A DNA stretch of 26,270 nt from a virus. This document shows, in pieces, positions 1-7,585 of this stretch. Within the stretch, counting starts at the first letter, position 1. Each line of letters begins with the position of its first letter. The notes beneath the pieces are model-generated. The model searched no databases, was not told the DNA's origin, and saw nothing but the letters and a program-made list of their open reading frames with translations. A program made the translations under genes and the position numbers. The stretch spans positions 1-26,270 of the IMG/VR virus record IMGVR_UViG_3300034374_001723; one strand, given 5' to 3'.

Positions 1-607
1 TTGCGGGGAGCTTTTCTGCAAACTCGTCTAGGTCAATGTAATCCTTGACCTTACCCACAACCTTAACGTCACGCGCTGGGTCATCCTTAAAGTTGTGTGT
101 GTTTGGTACGCGCAGTATACGTGCTGCATCCGCAGTCACTACAGGATCAGCATCTAAACCGAATTCGGCGCACGCCGTCTTCAATCTTTCCGCTACAGGT
201 AACCATTCCTGTCTGGAATACGGGCGTGACAAAACCCAGTAAACGTGAAGCCCACGTCCTGAGTTTACGATAGTAGTACAGGCAGGTAGGCCGTACTCAT
301 GTATAAAATTATGTAACGCAATTAGTGCATCGCGCTGTGTTTCGTAGGGTTTGCCGACTCCACAATCAACATCTAGGAACAGAGCTTTCATTTGTAAGAC
401 GTTTTCGGCCTTACGATTTACATCCTCCACATACGTGGCCGGAGTGTAATAAGCATCGTACCCTTCAGCATCAAATTCATGCGCAGCATTAGCAGCCGCA
501 TCTACTGAACTATAAAATTTCTGTATTGTTTTGCCGTCTTTTATCCCTACTATGCAATAGTACCCTTCGTTTCCGGCAATGGTACTAAGAAACTCCTTAG
601 TTTCCAT
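1..607 (-). CDS. Archaeo-eukaryotic-type primase (AEP / primase-polymerase), C-terminus beyond window
   Basis: Open frame running off the left edge; 202 codons are visible from the ATG at 607, with a GGGA 6 bases upstream. Seen: an acidic hydrophobic motif ALFLDVDCG with D79 and D81, then SGRGLHVYW (S116, R118, H121), then RILRVPNTHNFK (R163, R166, N172, K174). This order, hDhD, then sxH in an S-G-x-G-x-H-like context, then R-x-x-R-x-P-x-x-x-N-x-K, is that of archaeo-eukaryotic primase palm domains found in phage and plasmid replication proteins. The role would be primer synthesis (or primase-polymerase activity) at the phage fork. It is the last visible gene of the leftward replication block and follows the SSB-like gene by 48 bases. 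Whether a helicase domain is fused downstream cannot be seen. Family assignment fairly sure; exact subfamily not. Confidence 0.8.
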   Translation of the reverse strand, partial: METKEFLSTIAGNEGYYCIVGIKDGKTIQKFYSSVDAAANAAHEFDAEGYDAYYTPATYVEDVNRKAENVLQMKALFLDVDCGVGKPYETQRDALIALHNFIHEYGLPACTTIVNSGRGLHVYWVLSRPYSRQEWLPVAERLKTACAEFGLDADPVVTADAARILRVPNTHNFKDDPARDVKVVGKVKDYIDLDEFAEKLPA

Positions 608-655
608 AAGATTCCCACATCAGAGAAATAGGGGCACCGTAGTGCCCCATTGTTT

Positions 656-1558
656 TTAGTCATCAAATTCATCAAGCAAACTTGCAAGATCGACATCGGC
701 TGGTGCTTCAACCTTTTTCTTTTTAGATACCTTGACCTTGGGTTCCTCAACTTCTTCTGCTACTGCCTCTACCGCTTCTACTTTTGGCATTTCTATCTTG
801 GGTAGTGCGGGAGTGCTATCTTCTTTCGGTTTAACAGTAAGTGCAATAAGTTTCTCAGTGTCTTCCGACTGCTGCACATCTATTGCAATTTTAAGTTCGT
901 CTTGCTCCAACACACGTACTGGTTTGAAACACAGCTTAGGTGTAGATGAGTCTGTATCAAAACGAATTTCTGTAAGTAAGGAAGCCAACGGAGCTTTCTG
1001 GGAATCTAGGAAACGTGCATACGTTTGTAGCCCCATCTTCTGCTTGTTGTCACCAAACACACTAGTAGCTGGTAACTGTAGCTGGTAAACCTCGTTCGAC
1101 TTTATGTTGCCATCGGCATCCGCAAGCAGTACCGCAACACGTTGTGAGTACCGGCACGCACGGCCTTCACCCATACCAGAACCTTTAATGTTTTGAGGAC
1201 AATCAAAACATGTCTCTGACTGACGGTCTCCATCAGCTACTTCTTTAGAAGGACGGCCTGTCTGTGTATCAGCAGACCAACACGTAGGAGGATTAGTAGC
1301 GCCAGCAGTATACTCACCAGCAAAATACATACGTGAGATTGGAGCTGTCTTTACCAGAACTACGTTTATAGCACGTTGCTCTAACTCCCCAACTTCTTGA
1401 CCGCTAACTACCTTACGGAATACGCCGCCACGAATACTCAGTCTGTTAACACCTCCAACAGACCCTCCCCTACCAGCCGCATTTGTATCTGGCTGTAGCT
1501 GTCCGAGTAAACTTTTATACTCGTCAGGCATGTTTTCAAACATAGTTATATTACTCAT
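656..1558 (-). CDS. Putative single-stranded DNA-binding protein with a four-cysteine insert
   Basis: 300 aa. What is seen: a glycine-rich early segment (about 29-45), a beta-rich central part, four cysteines spaced like a zinc site (C93, C117, C120, C135), a lysine-rich linker (about 270-282) and an acidic hydrophobic end, DLASLLDEFDD. Acidic C-terminal tails of this type are typical of SSB proteins, where they recruit partner replication proteins, and T4 gp32 also has an internal zinc site; this is analogy, not shown homology. The gene lies between an HTH gene and the primase in the replication block, as an SSB would. Its ATG overlaps the stop of the upstream HTH gene (ATGA), so translation is probably coupled. 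No named family was recognised with certainty. Confidence 0.5.
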   Translation of the reverse strand: MSNITMFENMPDEYKSLLGQLQPDTNAAGRGGSVGGVNRLSIRGGVFRKVVSGQEVGELEQRAINVVLVKTAPISRMYFAGEYTAGATNPPTCWSADTQTGRPSKEVADGDRQSETCFDCPQNIKGSGMGEGRACRYSQRVAVLLADADGNIKSNEVYQLQLPATSVFGDNKQKMGLQTYARFLDSQKAPLASLLTEIRFDTDSSTPKLCFKPVRVLEQDELKIAIDVQQSEDTEKLIALTVKPKEDSTPALPKIEMPKVEAVEAVAEEVEEPKVKVSKKKKVEAPADVDLASLLDEFDD

Positions 1559-1803
1559 ACATCATCCTCATCGCTGAAATCCAGTTCAAGTTGAACGGGT
1601 TCGTTTTGGTCTGTATCGACCGGTTCTGGTACTTCCTGTTTCAAAGCTGCTACCACTTGCGGAATGTTAAATCGGTATGTGTTTGCCACCTTTATATAAG
1701 TGTCTTTAGGCACATACCCTTTAGCTACCCATTCGCGGACGGTAGGGACTTTGACATTCAAGTACTTAGCTAGTTCCTCAAACGAGACATAACTGTCCGT
1801 CAT
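1555..1803 (-). CDS. Small helix-turn-helix (excisionase/MerR-like) DNA-binding protein
   Basis: 82 aa. The first 50 residues fit a winged HTH of the excisionase or HTH_17 type: SFEELAKYLNVKVPTVREWV is helix-turn-helix followed by a strand-like segment (KVANTYRFNIPQVVAAL). The tail is acidic and proline-rich (EPVDTDQNEP, ending DFSDEDDV). Such proteins bind short operator DNA as excisionases or small transcription regulators. No integrase is visible, so a regulator role is more likely than excision (inference). Start and stop both overlap neighbours by four bases (ATGA at 1800-1803 and at 1555-1558), so it sits in a tightly coupled operon with the 134-aa gene upstream and the SSB-like gene downstream. 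It is one candidate reader of the repeated palindromes in this window, but nothing links them directly. Confidence 0.65.
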   Translation of the reverse strand: MTDSYVSFEELAKYLNVKVPTVREWVAKGYVPKDTYIKVANTYRFNIPQVVAALKQEVPEPVDTDQNEPVQLELDFSDEDDV

Positions 1804-2204
1804 TTCTTTCTCCGTACTGTCACAGTGTATTCGCTATCACAATTTAACCCCTGTGGGAGCTTTTCGGGGTTGTCCTCAAGGAATTGCTTCATATTCCCCT
1901 GATGGATTCTTTTCTCAAGCAGTTCTGGCACTTCATTTTCAAGGATAAATTTACCCATCGCTTCCCAATCAGAAGTCCAGTATTTAGATTTGGTAGACCG
2001 ATAGAACGTACCGTTCTCTGTACGGACAGATTCGACACCGTTATCTTTACAGTGCTCCAAGAGTTTGATTTCTATGGCTTTCATCTTCAGTACAAGCTCT
2101 TCTTCTTGTTCTTTTAGAGCGGCTTGTAGCTCTAACTTCTTGTCTCTTATCTTTATATAGACCGAGACCAACCGATCTAAGTCGGGTTTCACCTCATTAC
2201 TCAT
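1800..2204 (-). CDS. Conserved-looking phage protein with N-terminal coiled coil, function unknown
   Basis: 134 aa from the ATG at 2204, which has GGAG eight bases upstream; a GTG one codon earlier is possible. Residues about 5-50 form a charged helix (VSVYIKIRDKKLELQAALKE and onward) likely to be a coiled coil. The rest is a compact alpha/beta part with GVESVRTENGTFYRS, YWTSDWEAMGKFILEN and an ending EYTVTVRRKK. This arrangement recurs in uncharacterised proteins of phage replication operons and loosely recalls Gp157-type proteins; the resemblance is from memory and no function is claimed. It is the first gene after a 72-base leader with 10-bp phased repeats, suggesting it may begin a transcription or translation unit covering HTH, SSB-like and primase genes. 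Confidence 0.6.
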   Translation of the reverse strand: MSNEVKPDLDRLVSVYIKIRDKKLELQAALKEQEEELVLKMKAIEIKLLEHCKDNGVESVRTENGTFYRSTKSKYWTSDWEAMGKFILENEVPELLEKRIHQGNMKQFLEDNPEKLPQGLNCDSEYTVTVRRKK

Positions 2205-2230
2205 CACGACATCTCCACAAATTACAATAG

Positions 2231-2280
2231 TTTAGCTAAGTTCTCCTTGGTTTGGCGCAGTTTAGTCTAGTTTTTATTAT
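2231..2280. repeat. 10-bp phased T-tract repeat in leader
   Basis: Between the helicase stop and the next leftward gene the plus strand reads in five consecutive 10-base units, each starting TTT or TTC: TTTAGCTAAG, TTCTCCTTGG, TTTGGCGCAG, TTTAGTCTAG, TTTTTATTAT. On the transcribed strand this is an AAAC-like motif once per helical turn. Similar spacing occurs at 14628-14660, 15601-15650 and 19011-19060. It could be curved DNA, a multi-site operator or simply spacer sequence. Confidence 0.5.
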
Positions 2281-3818
2281 AGTTCAAGCACATTAGTGTA
2301 TAAATCGATCATCTTGGAATGGACGTTTATTCGATCGTCCAACATCTTGTATATGTGCCTTTCCACCCTAGAACCTTCTAGTTGGATTACGGTACATGGA
2401 TGTTTCTGCCCAGTACGGTGTACACGAGCGTTGGCCTGTGCGTAGGTTTCCAAAGAAGATGTTGGCCCCCACCATACAATCGTGTTTGCCGCAGTTAGCG
2501 TTACACCATGTGCAGCCGCTTGCGGTTGGATTATCAGGACTCTAGGGTCTGGGTCATCTTGGAATCTACTAAATATCTCAGTGCGTTTGGACGCACTCAC
2601 ATCACCTCTGATAATCTCGTTTGTGATACCGTCAGCTTTTAGCTTCTCAGCCAGTACGTCAATGACGTGCTTGAACGGTACAAAGATAAGAACCTTCTGG
2701 CTGGACTCGTCGATCACCTCACGTAGAACCTTGTACCGATTCTTAATATCAAACTCCACCGTCTCTCCAGTGTCGGTATACACCGCACCGCAGGATATTT
2801 GTAAGAGCTTGTTCATGTTAACCGCAGCATTAGCAGCAGAAATTTGTTCCCCTGCCGCTACCGCAACCATCTGGTCTTTAAGGGTCTTGTAATATTTCTT
2901 TTGCTGTGGGGTTAGTTCGACCTCACGTTTTACGTAGGTCATGTCAGGTAAGTCTAGGCACTCATCTTTCGTAAACCGAATAGCCGGTTGTAGTGCGTTG
3001 AATACTGTATCTGTAGCATCTGGTTTGGGTAGCCACTTAAACTGTGTAGCCTTGAACATAACCTTGTCCCTGAACGCCCCAAAAAATCTGGGCACGCCAG
3101 CAGGATTAACAAGTTTAGCTATCCCATACGCATCTACGGGAGACTGCGCGGCTGGAGTACCGGTCATCATCCACAACCAAGTATCGGGTTTGAGTAGAGA
3201 GTTCAGTACTTTCCAGCGTTTAGATTGCGAGTTCTTGTAGTGGGTAGCCTCGTCCACAATGATCAGGTCAAACCCACCTGCTTCGATATCGTCTTTAACT
3301 ATCTCCACGCCATCGTAGTTGATAATGACGTACTCGGCTTCTCCGTTGATTATCTCCTGCCGTTTCTTTTTAGAACCATGTGCTATGTCTACTGTGCGGT
3401 GCATAGCAAACTTGAACAGGTCAGCCCGCCATGCCGAATCCATAATAGATATGGGGCAGATGATTAGGACACGGTTGATTATCCCCTCGTCCAGCAGAAA
3501 GTCTGACGCCCAGATTGCAGAGCCGGTCTTTCCGGTGCCCTGCTCATTAAAGCAAAACCCCCGGCTATTTAAGGTTAAGAAAGAGGAAGTTGTTTTCTGA
3601 TGCTCGAAAGGCTGGTACTTGCCTGTCCATTTATACTTGCCCAGTATGGGGGATGGCACATCTCTGACGTTTAAGTTCCGTAAAACACGGGACTCATCTA
3701 CACCCCAGTTAACAATAACGTCATTTGCGTTGAGTTGTCTGCTCTTTGGTATCGCCGCAGTAATTTTTTCGGGATTACGAACCCGCAGAAGCAAGCCTCT
3801 GTTATCGACAATTTGCAT
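2277..3818 (-). CDS. SNF2-family DEAD/DEAH-type DNA helicase/translocase
   Basis: 513 aa, two RecA-like domains. Domain 1: FNEQGTGKTGSA (Walker A, K97), RVLIICPISIM (motif Ia), LIIVDEATHYKN (Walker B as DEAT, 189-192), MMTGTP (motif III, 219-222). Domain 2: KVLIFVPFKHVIDVLAE (motif IV), RVLIIQPQAAAHGVTLTAAN (motif V), then ANARVHRTGQKHPCTV (motif VI with arginine finger). The motif VI and Q-x-x-R-x-H-R-x-G-Q signature places it in the SNF2 group. Phage members are small, lack extra targeting domains and are taken to be double-stranded DNA translocases working in replication or recombination. The start ATG follows an AGGG about ten bases upstream and sits six bases after the preceding stop. 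A VRR-NUC nuclease, a frequent partner of this helicase type, is encoded at 10580. Confidence 0.93.
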   Translation of the reverse strand: MQIVDNRGLLLRVRNPEKITAAIPKSRQLNANDVIVNWGVDESRVLRNLNVRDVPSPILGKYKWTGKYQPFEHQKTTSSFLTLNSRGFCFNEQGTGKTGSAIWASDFLLDEGIINRVLIICPISIMDSAWRADLFKFAMHRTVDIAHGSKKKRQEIINGEAEYVIINYDGVEIVKDDIEAGGFDLIIVDEATHYKNSQSKRWKVLNSLLKPDTWLWMMTGTPAAQSPVDAYGIAKLVNPAGVPRFFGAFRDKVMFKATQFKWLPKPDATDTVFNALQPAIRFTKDECLDLPDMTYVKREVELTPQQKKYYKTLKDQMVAVAAGEQISAANAAVNMNKLLQISCGAVYTDTGETVEFDIKNRYKVLREVIDESSQKVLIFVPFKHVIDVLAEKLKADGITNEIIRGDVSASKRTEIFSRFQDDPDPRVLIIQPQAAAHGVTLTAANTIVWWGPTSSLETYAQANARVHRTGQKHPCTVIQLEGSRVERHIYKMLDDRINVHSKMIDLYTNVLEL

Positions 3819-3823
3819 TTAAG

Positions 3824-4111
3824 TTACCCTACTAGCTTATCTGGGTATTTAGCAGCCATTGCTAGAAGTTCGTTTTTATTTTCAATGGCTTCCGGATGAT
3901 CACCGGTAACGCAGCGGCTTCTTAAATCTTCTTCTGGGCTGTACTTTAAGTTGTACCCTCTAGGGTACGCACCTTCTACGGTACAATGAGAAGACCTATG
4001 CCCTTCTCCCCCGCCTAATCCGTGATAGTGTCTGTCCCCGCATTCTTTACACACAAAGACATATTGCCTGCCACGTATGTAACAATCGACTGTAGGTATT
4101 TCATCTTGCAT
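3824..4111 (-). CDS. Small cysteine/histidine-rich (zinc-finger-like) protein
   Basis: 95 aa using the ATG at 4111, which has AAGGAG nine bases upstream. A longer in-frame start at 4144 exists but lies inside the lysine-rich end of the upstream gene and has no ribosome site of its own. Seen: VFVCKECGDRHYHG followed by GHRSSHC, a CxxC plus His/Cys cluster that could bind zinc, then a hydrophilic C-terminus with RSRCVTGDHPEA and a helix ending PDKLVG. The gene is followed after five bases by the SNF2 helicase, so co-translation is likely. Zinc binding is inferred from spacing only; function is not recognised. Confidence 0.65.
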   Translation of the reverse strand: MQDEIPTVDCYIRGRQYVFVCKECGDRHYHGLGGGEGHRSSHCTVEGAYPRGYNLKYSPEEDLRSRCVTGDHPEAIENKNELLAMAAKYPDKLVG

Positions 4112-4124
4112 GACATCATTCTCC

Positions 4125-4439
4125 TTATTTCTTTTTCTTCTCACGCTTACTAGTTTCAGAAACTAAACGCCCTTTGGAATCTCGTTTGAACGATCTGTTC
4201 TTGGACTTACTTTCTATCTTGGTACCGTGAGAGTTCTTGCCACCTTTGCTCAGTGCTTTCTTGTGGCTAACGTCCTTGCCCTCTCGTTTGTCGGCTTTGC
4301 CGTTCTTGTTTTTGTCTACGCCTTCCTTGTCTATCTTACGCCGCGCACGCTGCCTTTCCATACGGTCAGCATGTTCACCACGCTTCTTCTGTTGCTCGTA
4401 CTCTTTCTTATAAGGACGTTTCTTTTTTGTATATGGCAT
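4125..4439 (-). CDS. Very basic small protein with degenerate HNH-like motif
   Basis: 104 aa from the second ATG (4439), five bases after GGGAGG; the first ATG at 4442 is too close to the ribosome site. Nearly half the residues are Lys, Arg or Glu, e.g. PYTKKKRPYKKEYEQQKKRG and the ending SKREKKKK. The stretch DVSHKKALSKGGKNSHG followed by SKSKNRSF lines up with the core of small HNH proteins (D-x-x-H-x-x-P-L-x-x-G-G then N). The first H is kept but the usual Pro is Ala, the typical cysteine knuckles are missing and only short N motifs remain. It may be a DNA-binding relic of an HNH nuclease or a very reduced active one. Its start overlaps the stop of the RecB-like nuclease (TGATG). Confidence 0.6.
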   Translation of the reverse strand: MPYTKKKRPYKKEYEQQKKRGEHADRMERQRARRKIDKEGVDKNKNGKADKREGKDVSHKKALSKGGKNSHGTKIESKSKNRSFKRDSKGRLVSETSKREKKKK

Positions 4440-5128
4440 CATCGCCTCCCATTATGTGGGCACTCAGTTACGACACAGTGTGCTCTACAAAGCCCTGTGG
4501 GTTTAGGATTCCATACGTCATTGTCGTATGATTTTTCCAGTGTAGCGTAGGCAGTTAACCACTTGCGCCACAGTTCTGTTTGGTTTTCTATGGTATATGT
4601 CTCTTTAATGAAAGCCTTACATACCACAAACAACAACCCACATTTCACCTTCTTTATGTCAGGGAAATGTCTGAAGACAGCAAGAGCCATTAGCTCTAGT
4701 TGTCCCTTGTCTGCATATTTAGCAGACTTACCGGTTTTGTAATCTATTACTGTAGCAACGCCGGTTTTTTCGTCAACTATTAATAGATCGGCTACACCCC
4801 TAAACCAAACACCGTTATCAAAGAATCCACACGGTTCTAGCTTTTCAGTCAGCCCCATTTTGTATTCGCAGAGCTTTTCGCCTTTCATACCTTTGAGTTT
4901 GTCTAACGCACTCAAAGCATAGTCAAATCGGGGGTCTAGCTCTTTAACTACACCGCCGACGTAATCTTCTGCGGCCTTGTGAAATTCGTTTCCGTAAAAG
5001 ATAGCTTCGGTTTCAAAGTTCTCCTCGTAATCTTTTACTACCTTCGTGTGGTAATACTTCTTCGGGCACTGATCAAACGTCTTTATGCTACTGAACGACC
5101 ACGCTGGTTTGGTATCCACTCGGTACAC
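4439..5128 (-). CDS. PD-(D/E)XK nuclease, RecB/Cas4-like, with possible Fe-S cysteine quartet
   Basis: 229 aa from a GTG at 5128; a GTG three codons later (5119) has better spacing from GGAG and may be the true start. N-terminus WSFSSIKTFDQCPKKYYHTK is the usual opening of the PDDEXK_1 (RecB C-terminal) family. The catalytic set is visible: H50 in EFHKAAE, D114 in GVADLLIV, D129-Y-K131 in VIDYKTGK and Q143 in KGQLELMA. Cysteines at 21, 214, 218 and 223 (CPKKYY near the start; CRAHCVVTEC at the end) match the split pattern, one Cys early and three late, that holds a 4Fe-4S cluster in AddB and Cas4. Predicted role: DNA end processing in phage recombination or replication. Overlaps the polymerase gene by 46 bases. 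Not a CRISPR Cas4: no cas genes or arrays are present. Confidence 0.85.
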   Translation of the reverse strand: MYRVDTKPAWSFSSIKTFDQCPKKYYHTKVVKDYEENFETEAIFYGNEFHKAAEDYVGGVVKELDPRFDYALSALDKLKGMKGEKLCEYKMGLTEKLEPCGFFDNGVWFRGVADLLIVDEKTGVATVIDYKTGKSAKYADKGQLELMALAVFRHFPDIKKVKCGLLFVVCKAFIKETYTIENQTELWRKWLTAYATLEKSYDNDVWNPKPTGLCRAHCVVTECPHNGRR

Positions 5129-6954
5129 TCTCCGTAGTTTTTGCCGATCTCCACGTCACCACGCACGGGAAGGCCGTTCGCCCACTCCGGTGTGTAACGC
5201 ATGCAGGAGTCCACGTAGATAGCAGCTTCCTCTACCTCCGTGTCTCTGACACAGCATACCACAGAATCGTGTACCGTTAACAAAATAGGGTACCGCTTAG
5301 ATATCATTAACATCTGTTCGGACATCACACAACGTGCTATTCCCTGACACACGTTTTCTATAACTTTACCGCCGTAAATCTTAGTCCAGCCCCGTCTAGT
5401 CTTGTACGTAAACTGAACACCTTTCTCTGTCTCGTCAGCTTTTAGCTGGTTGTAATACATCATCAACCCTGATGGGAGTTGAATAGCGTTGAGATTAGGC
5501 ACCACTTCGAGCACTCCCTTACGTCCAAGTTCTGCGGAGTAGTCTTGGTAGATGCGCATCAGTGCAGTTTGGGCCTGCCGCCATAAGTTAGTAATTGAGT
5601 CGTTCGTGTCCCTGTAGATACGTACAATACGTTCTGCTTCCGCCGCTTCTACGTCAACCCCGAACGTCTTAAGTTGGTCACGGAATCTTACTGCCCCCAT
5701 TCCATATCCGGCTCCGAGGATTGTAGTCTTACCGATGAAGCGTTGGTGGGCAGTAACTTCGGATTCAGGCACACCATAAATAGCCGCTGCCATCTTCTTG
5801 TATACGTCTTCTCCCTTCTCAAAAGCCTCGACCAAATCATCCTGACCGGCTAACCATGCGAGTACACGCGCCTCTATCTGGGCAGAGTCGGCTTCAACCA
5901 GCGTGTATCCTTCCGGTGCTACGATACATGACTTCAAAACTTTAGCGTTCTGACCCCGACTTGGTAGGTTCTGTAGGTTAATCTTGTCTTGACCGCCCCA
6001 TCTGCCGGTGTGTGCTGCGTAGTATTTAATCGGTACAGGTAATGCGCCGCGCAGTGCGATATCAATAAACCTTTCTGTACGTGTTTCCTCTAGCGTACTC
6101 TTAAGTCCTATGCGAGCTGCTACTAACGCTTGCACCTTTGGGTCTTCGTGTTCTTGGAGAGCTTTGAATGCTTCATCGCTTTTAGCAAAAGCAAACGTCT
6201 CTTTACCTGTACGCAAACTTGTTTTGGTTGGAGGGATAACACCTAGTGATTCCAACGCCTTAGCAAACTTAGGGTTGGACATAAGCTCGTCCTTCTCAAT
6301 CCCGCATTCTTCGAGCAAGCGATCTTTTTGAATTTTTAGATTCGACAGGTGGTCTTGTAGTTTATCTATGTCTAACTCAAGCACAGGGTCTATAAACATA
6401 CGCAAGGTCATATCTATAACTTTAAGTTCTGACCTCGGAAACTTGCGCGTAGTCATAAAGATATTAAACAGTTTGTAGGTTAGCTCTACATCTTGGATAC
6501 AGTAATCCCCATACCGTTCTAATTCGACATCGCTGAAATCTTCGCGGCGTTTGTCCAACGCATGAATTACTTCGTCTCCTTTCTCTCCGACATCGTACAT
6601 CTCTGAAAGTTTTTTAAGTGACGCACCGGCATCAACACCGTGTATTGCACGCGCCATGCAAAGAGTATCAAGGTATAAACGAGGGTGAATATCAAGCAAC
6701 CAACTAAGAATAGCGCCGTCAAACAAAGTGTTATGAGCAAGTACAGCACACTCTTCCCAGTTATAGTTGTCATGTAAGTACCTCTTCAGGTCGCTGAATG
6801 CTCCACTCAACCATACTGTCTCGCCATCATTTACTTTTACACTCACACCAATGATTTCAAACTCAGGACTACGAATGTACTGTTCTGTAGTTAGTTTAGT
6901 TAGCGAGAACGTTTTTGAGTAATAGGTCTCAAAGTCTACGGTTATGACATCCAC
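5083..6954 (-). CDS. Family A DNA polymerase with 3'-5' exonuclease domain
   Basis: 623 aa, starting with GTG at 6954 that overlaps the upstream TAG by one base. Exonuclease domain: Exo I VDFETY (D7, E9), Exo II AHNTLFDG (N75, D79), Exo III YGDYCIQD (Y151, D155). Polymerase domain: motif A LVEADSAQIEARVLA (D356), motif B RFIGKTTILGAGYG (R405, K409, Y417), motif C LTVHDSVV near the C-terminus. No N-terminal 5' nuclease domain; the size suits phage replicative enzymes of the T7/PolA type. Role: replicative synthesis with proofreading. The residue four after the motif B lysine (equivalent to E. coli Phe762, T7 Tyr526) is Leu413. Followed by the overlapping RecB-like nuclease. Confidence 0.96.
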   Translation of the reverse strand: MDVITVDFETYYSKTFSLTKLTTEQYIRSPEFEIIGVSVKVNDGETVWLSGAFSDLKRYLHDNYNWEECAVLAHNTLFDGAILSWLLDIHPRLYLDTLCMARAIHGVDAGASLKKLSEMYDVGEKGDEVIHALDKRREDFSDVELERYGDYCIQDVELTYKLFNIFMTTRKFPRSELKVIDMTLRMFIDPVLELDIDKLQDHLSNLKIQKDRLLEECGIEKDELMSNPKFAKALESLGVIPPTKTSLRTGKETFAFAKSDEAFKALQEHEDPKVQALVAARIGLKSTLEETRTERFIDIALRGALPVPIKYYAAHTGRWGGQDKINLQNLPSRGQNAKVLKSCIVAPEGYTLVEADSAQIEARVLAWLAGQDDLVEAFEKGEDVYKKMAAAIYGVPESEVTAHQRFIGKTTILGAGYGMGAVRFRDQLKTFGVDVEAAEAERIVRIYRDTNDSITNLWRQAQTALMRIYQDYSAELGRKGVLEVVPNLNAIQLPSGLMMYYNQLKADETEKGVQFTYKTRRGWTKIYGGKVIENVCQGIARCVMSEQMLMISKRYPILLTVHDSVVCCVRDTEVEEAAIYVDSCMRYTPEWANGLPVRGDVEIGKNYGECTEWIPNQRGRSVA

Positions 6955-7403
6955 TACAATCTATCCTCGTATTCGCTAACAGGCGGTATGCCCGTAGCTG
7001 TTAGTTTACCTTCTTTTATTAGTGCTTGACGGTTAGCTTCCTGTGCAGCCGCTATTTCTTTTTTATTTTGGCCGGTGTATTCGACAGCCAGTTTTTCTTT
7101 GATGAGTAGCTTATTGATTGTTGTTCGCCCCACTTTGATTTCACCCAAGTACCTTCCAAACTTTCCCTTCTCCCTTGTTCGGAGCGCATAAACTCCTCCC
7201 AACTTGAGAGCCTTTTGGGCGTAGGCTTTCGCGAGTAGTCCATGTGCTTTCTCCTGCTTATTTCTAGTGCGACACTCTGGAGTATCGATGCCGAAAAGAC
7301 GGATACGCTGATTACGAACCCAACAATCAAAACCAAGATCAATGTCAACATCTACTGTATCCCCATCTACTATGCGTCTAATAGTTGCTTTGTATTCGTA
7401 CAT
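6954..7403 (-). CDS. Staphylococcal-nuclease-like (thermonuclease/SNc domain) endonuclease
   Basis: 149 aa. The fold signature is clear: RIVDGDTVDVDIDLGF (strands with D19 and D21), RIRLFGIDTPECR (R35, D40, E43) and KFGRYLGEI (R84), giving the Arg-Glu-Arg active site and calcium-binding acids of micrococcal nuclease. There is no signal peptide, so it would act inside the cell, for example on host DNA or during phage DNA processing (inference). The length equals one catalytic domain. Its ATG follows directly on the TAG of the 59-aa zinc-ribbon gene, and its own stop overlaps the GTG of the polymerase, so the three are probably translated together. Confidence 0.92.
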   Translation of the reverse strand: MYEYKATIRRIVDGDTVDVDIDLGFDCWVRNQRIRLFGIDTPECRTRNKQEKAHGLLAKAYAQKALKLGGVYALRTREKGKFGRYLGEIKVGRTTINKLLIKEKLAVEYTGQNKKEIAAAQEANRQALIKEGKLTATGIPPVSEYEDRL

Positions 7404-7583
7404 CTATTGTTCCTCTACAATTCTCTCTCGCAGTATTGCGTCTTGCCAATTCTTGCACCACGGACAGAACCAACCTTTGCGGTATGCTCGTGGGTGTTCA
7501 TCGCCGTCTCGTTTTTCGATGTAGCCAAGCACCTCAAGCATCTTCTGGCCGCATTTACACGTCTGCCCCAGTTTTTTGTACAT
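7404..7583 (-). CDS. 59-aa zinc-ribbon-like mini-protein
   Basis: Found by reading the gap between the lysin and thermonuclease genes. Frame from ATG at 7583 to TAG at 7404-7406, which directly abuts the thermonuclease ATG. Seen: QTCKCGQKMLEVLGY near the start and GWFCPWCKNWQDA near residue 37-50, two CxC/CxxC knuckles about 30 residues apart as in a compact zinc ribbon, followed by a short charged helix ending RIVEEQ. The ribosome site is weak (AGATAAAG), but the fit between neighbours and the paired cysteines support a real gene. It fills otherwise empty sequence in a region with almost no gaps. Function unknown. Confidence 0.7.
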   Translation of the reverse strand: MYKKLGQTCKCGQKMLEVLGYIEKRDGDEHPRAYRKGWFCPWCKNWQDAILRERIVEEQ

Positions 7584-7585
7584 CT

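Noticed and set aside
1555-1803. Excisionase as evidence of a temperate lifestyle
   Set aside because: No integrase or attachment site is seen, and the same fold is common in plain regulators.
4439-5128. CRISPR-associated Cas4
   Set aside because: No array or other cas gene; standalone RecB-like nucleases are common in phage replication regions.
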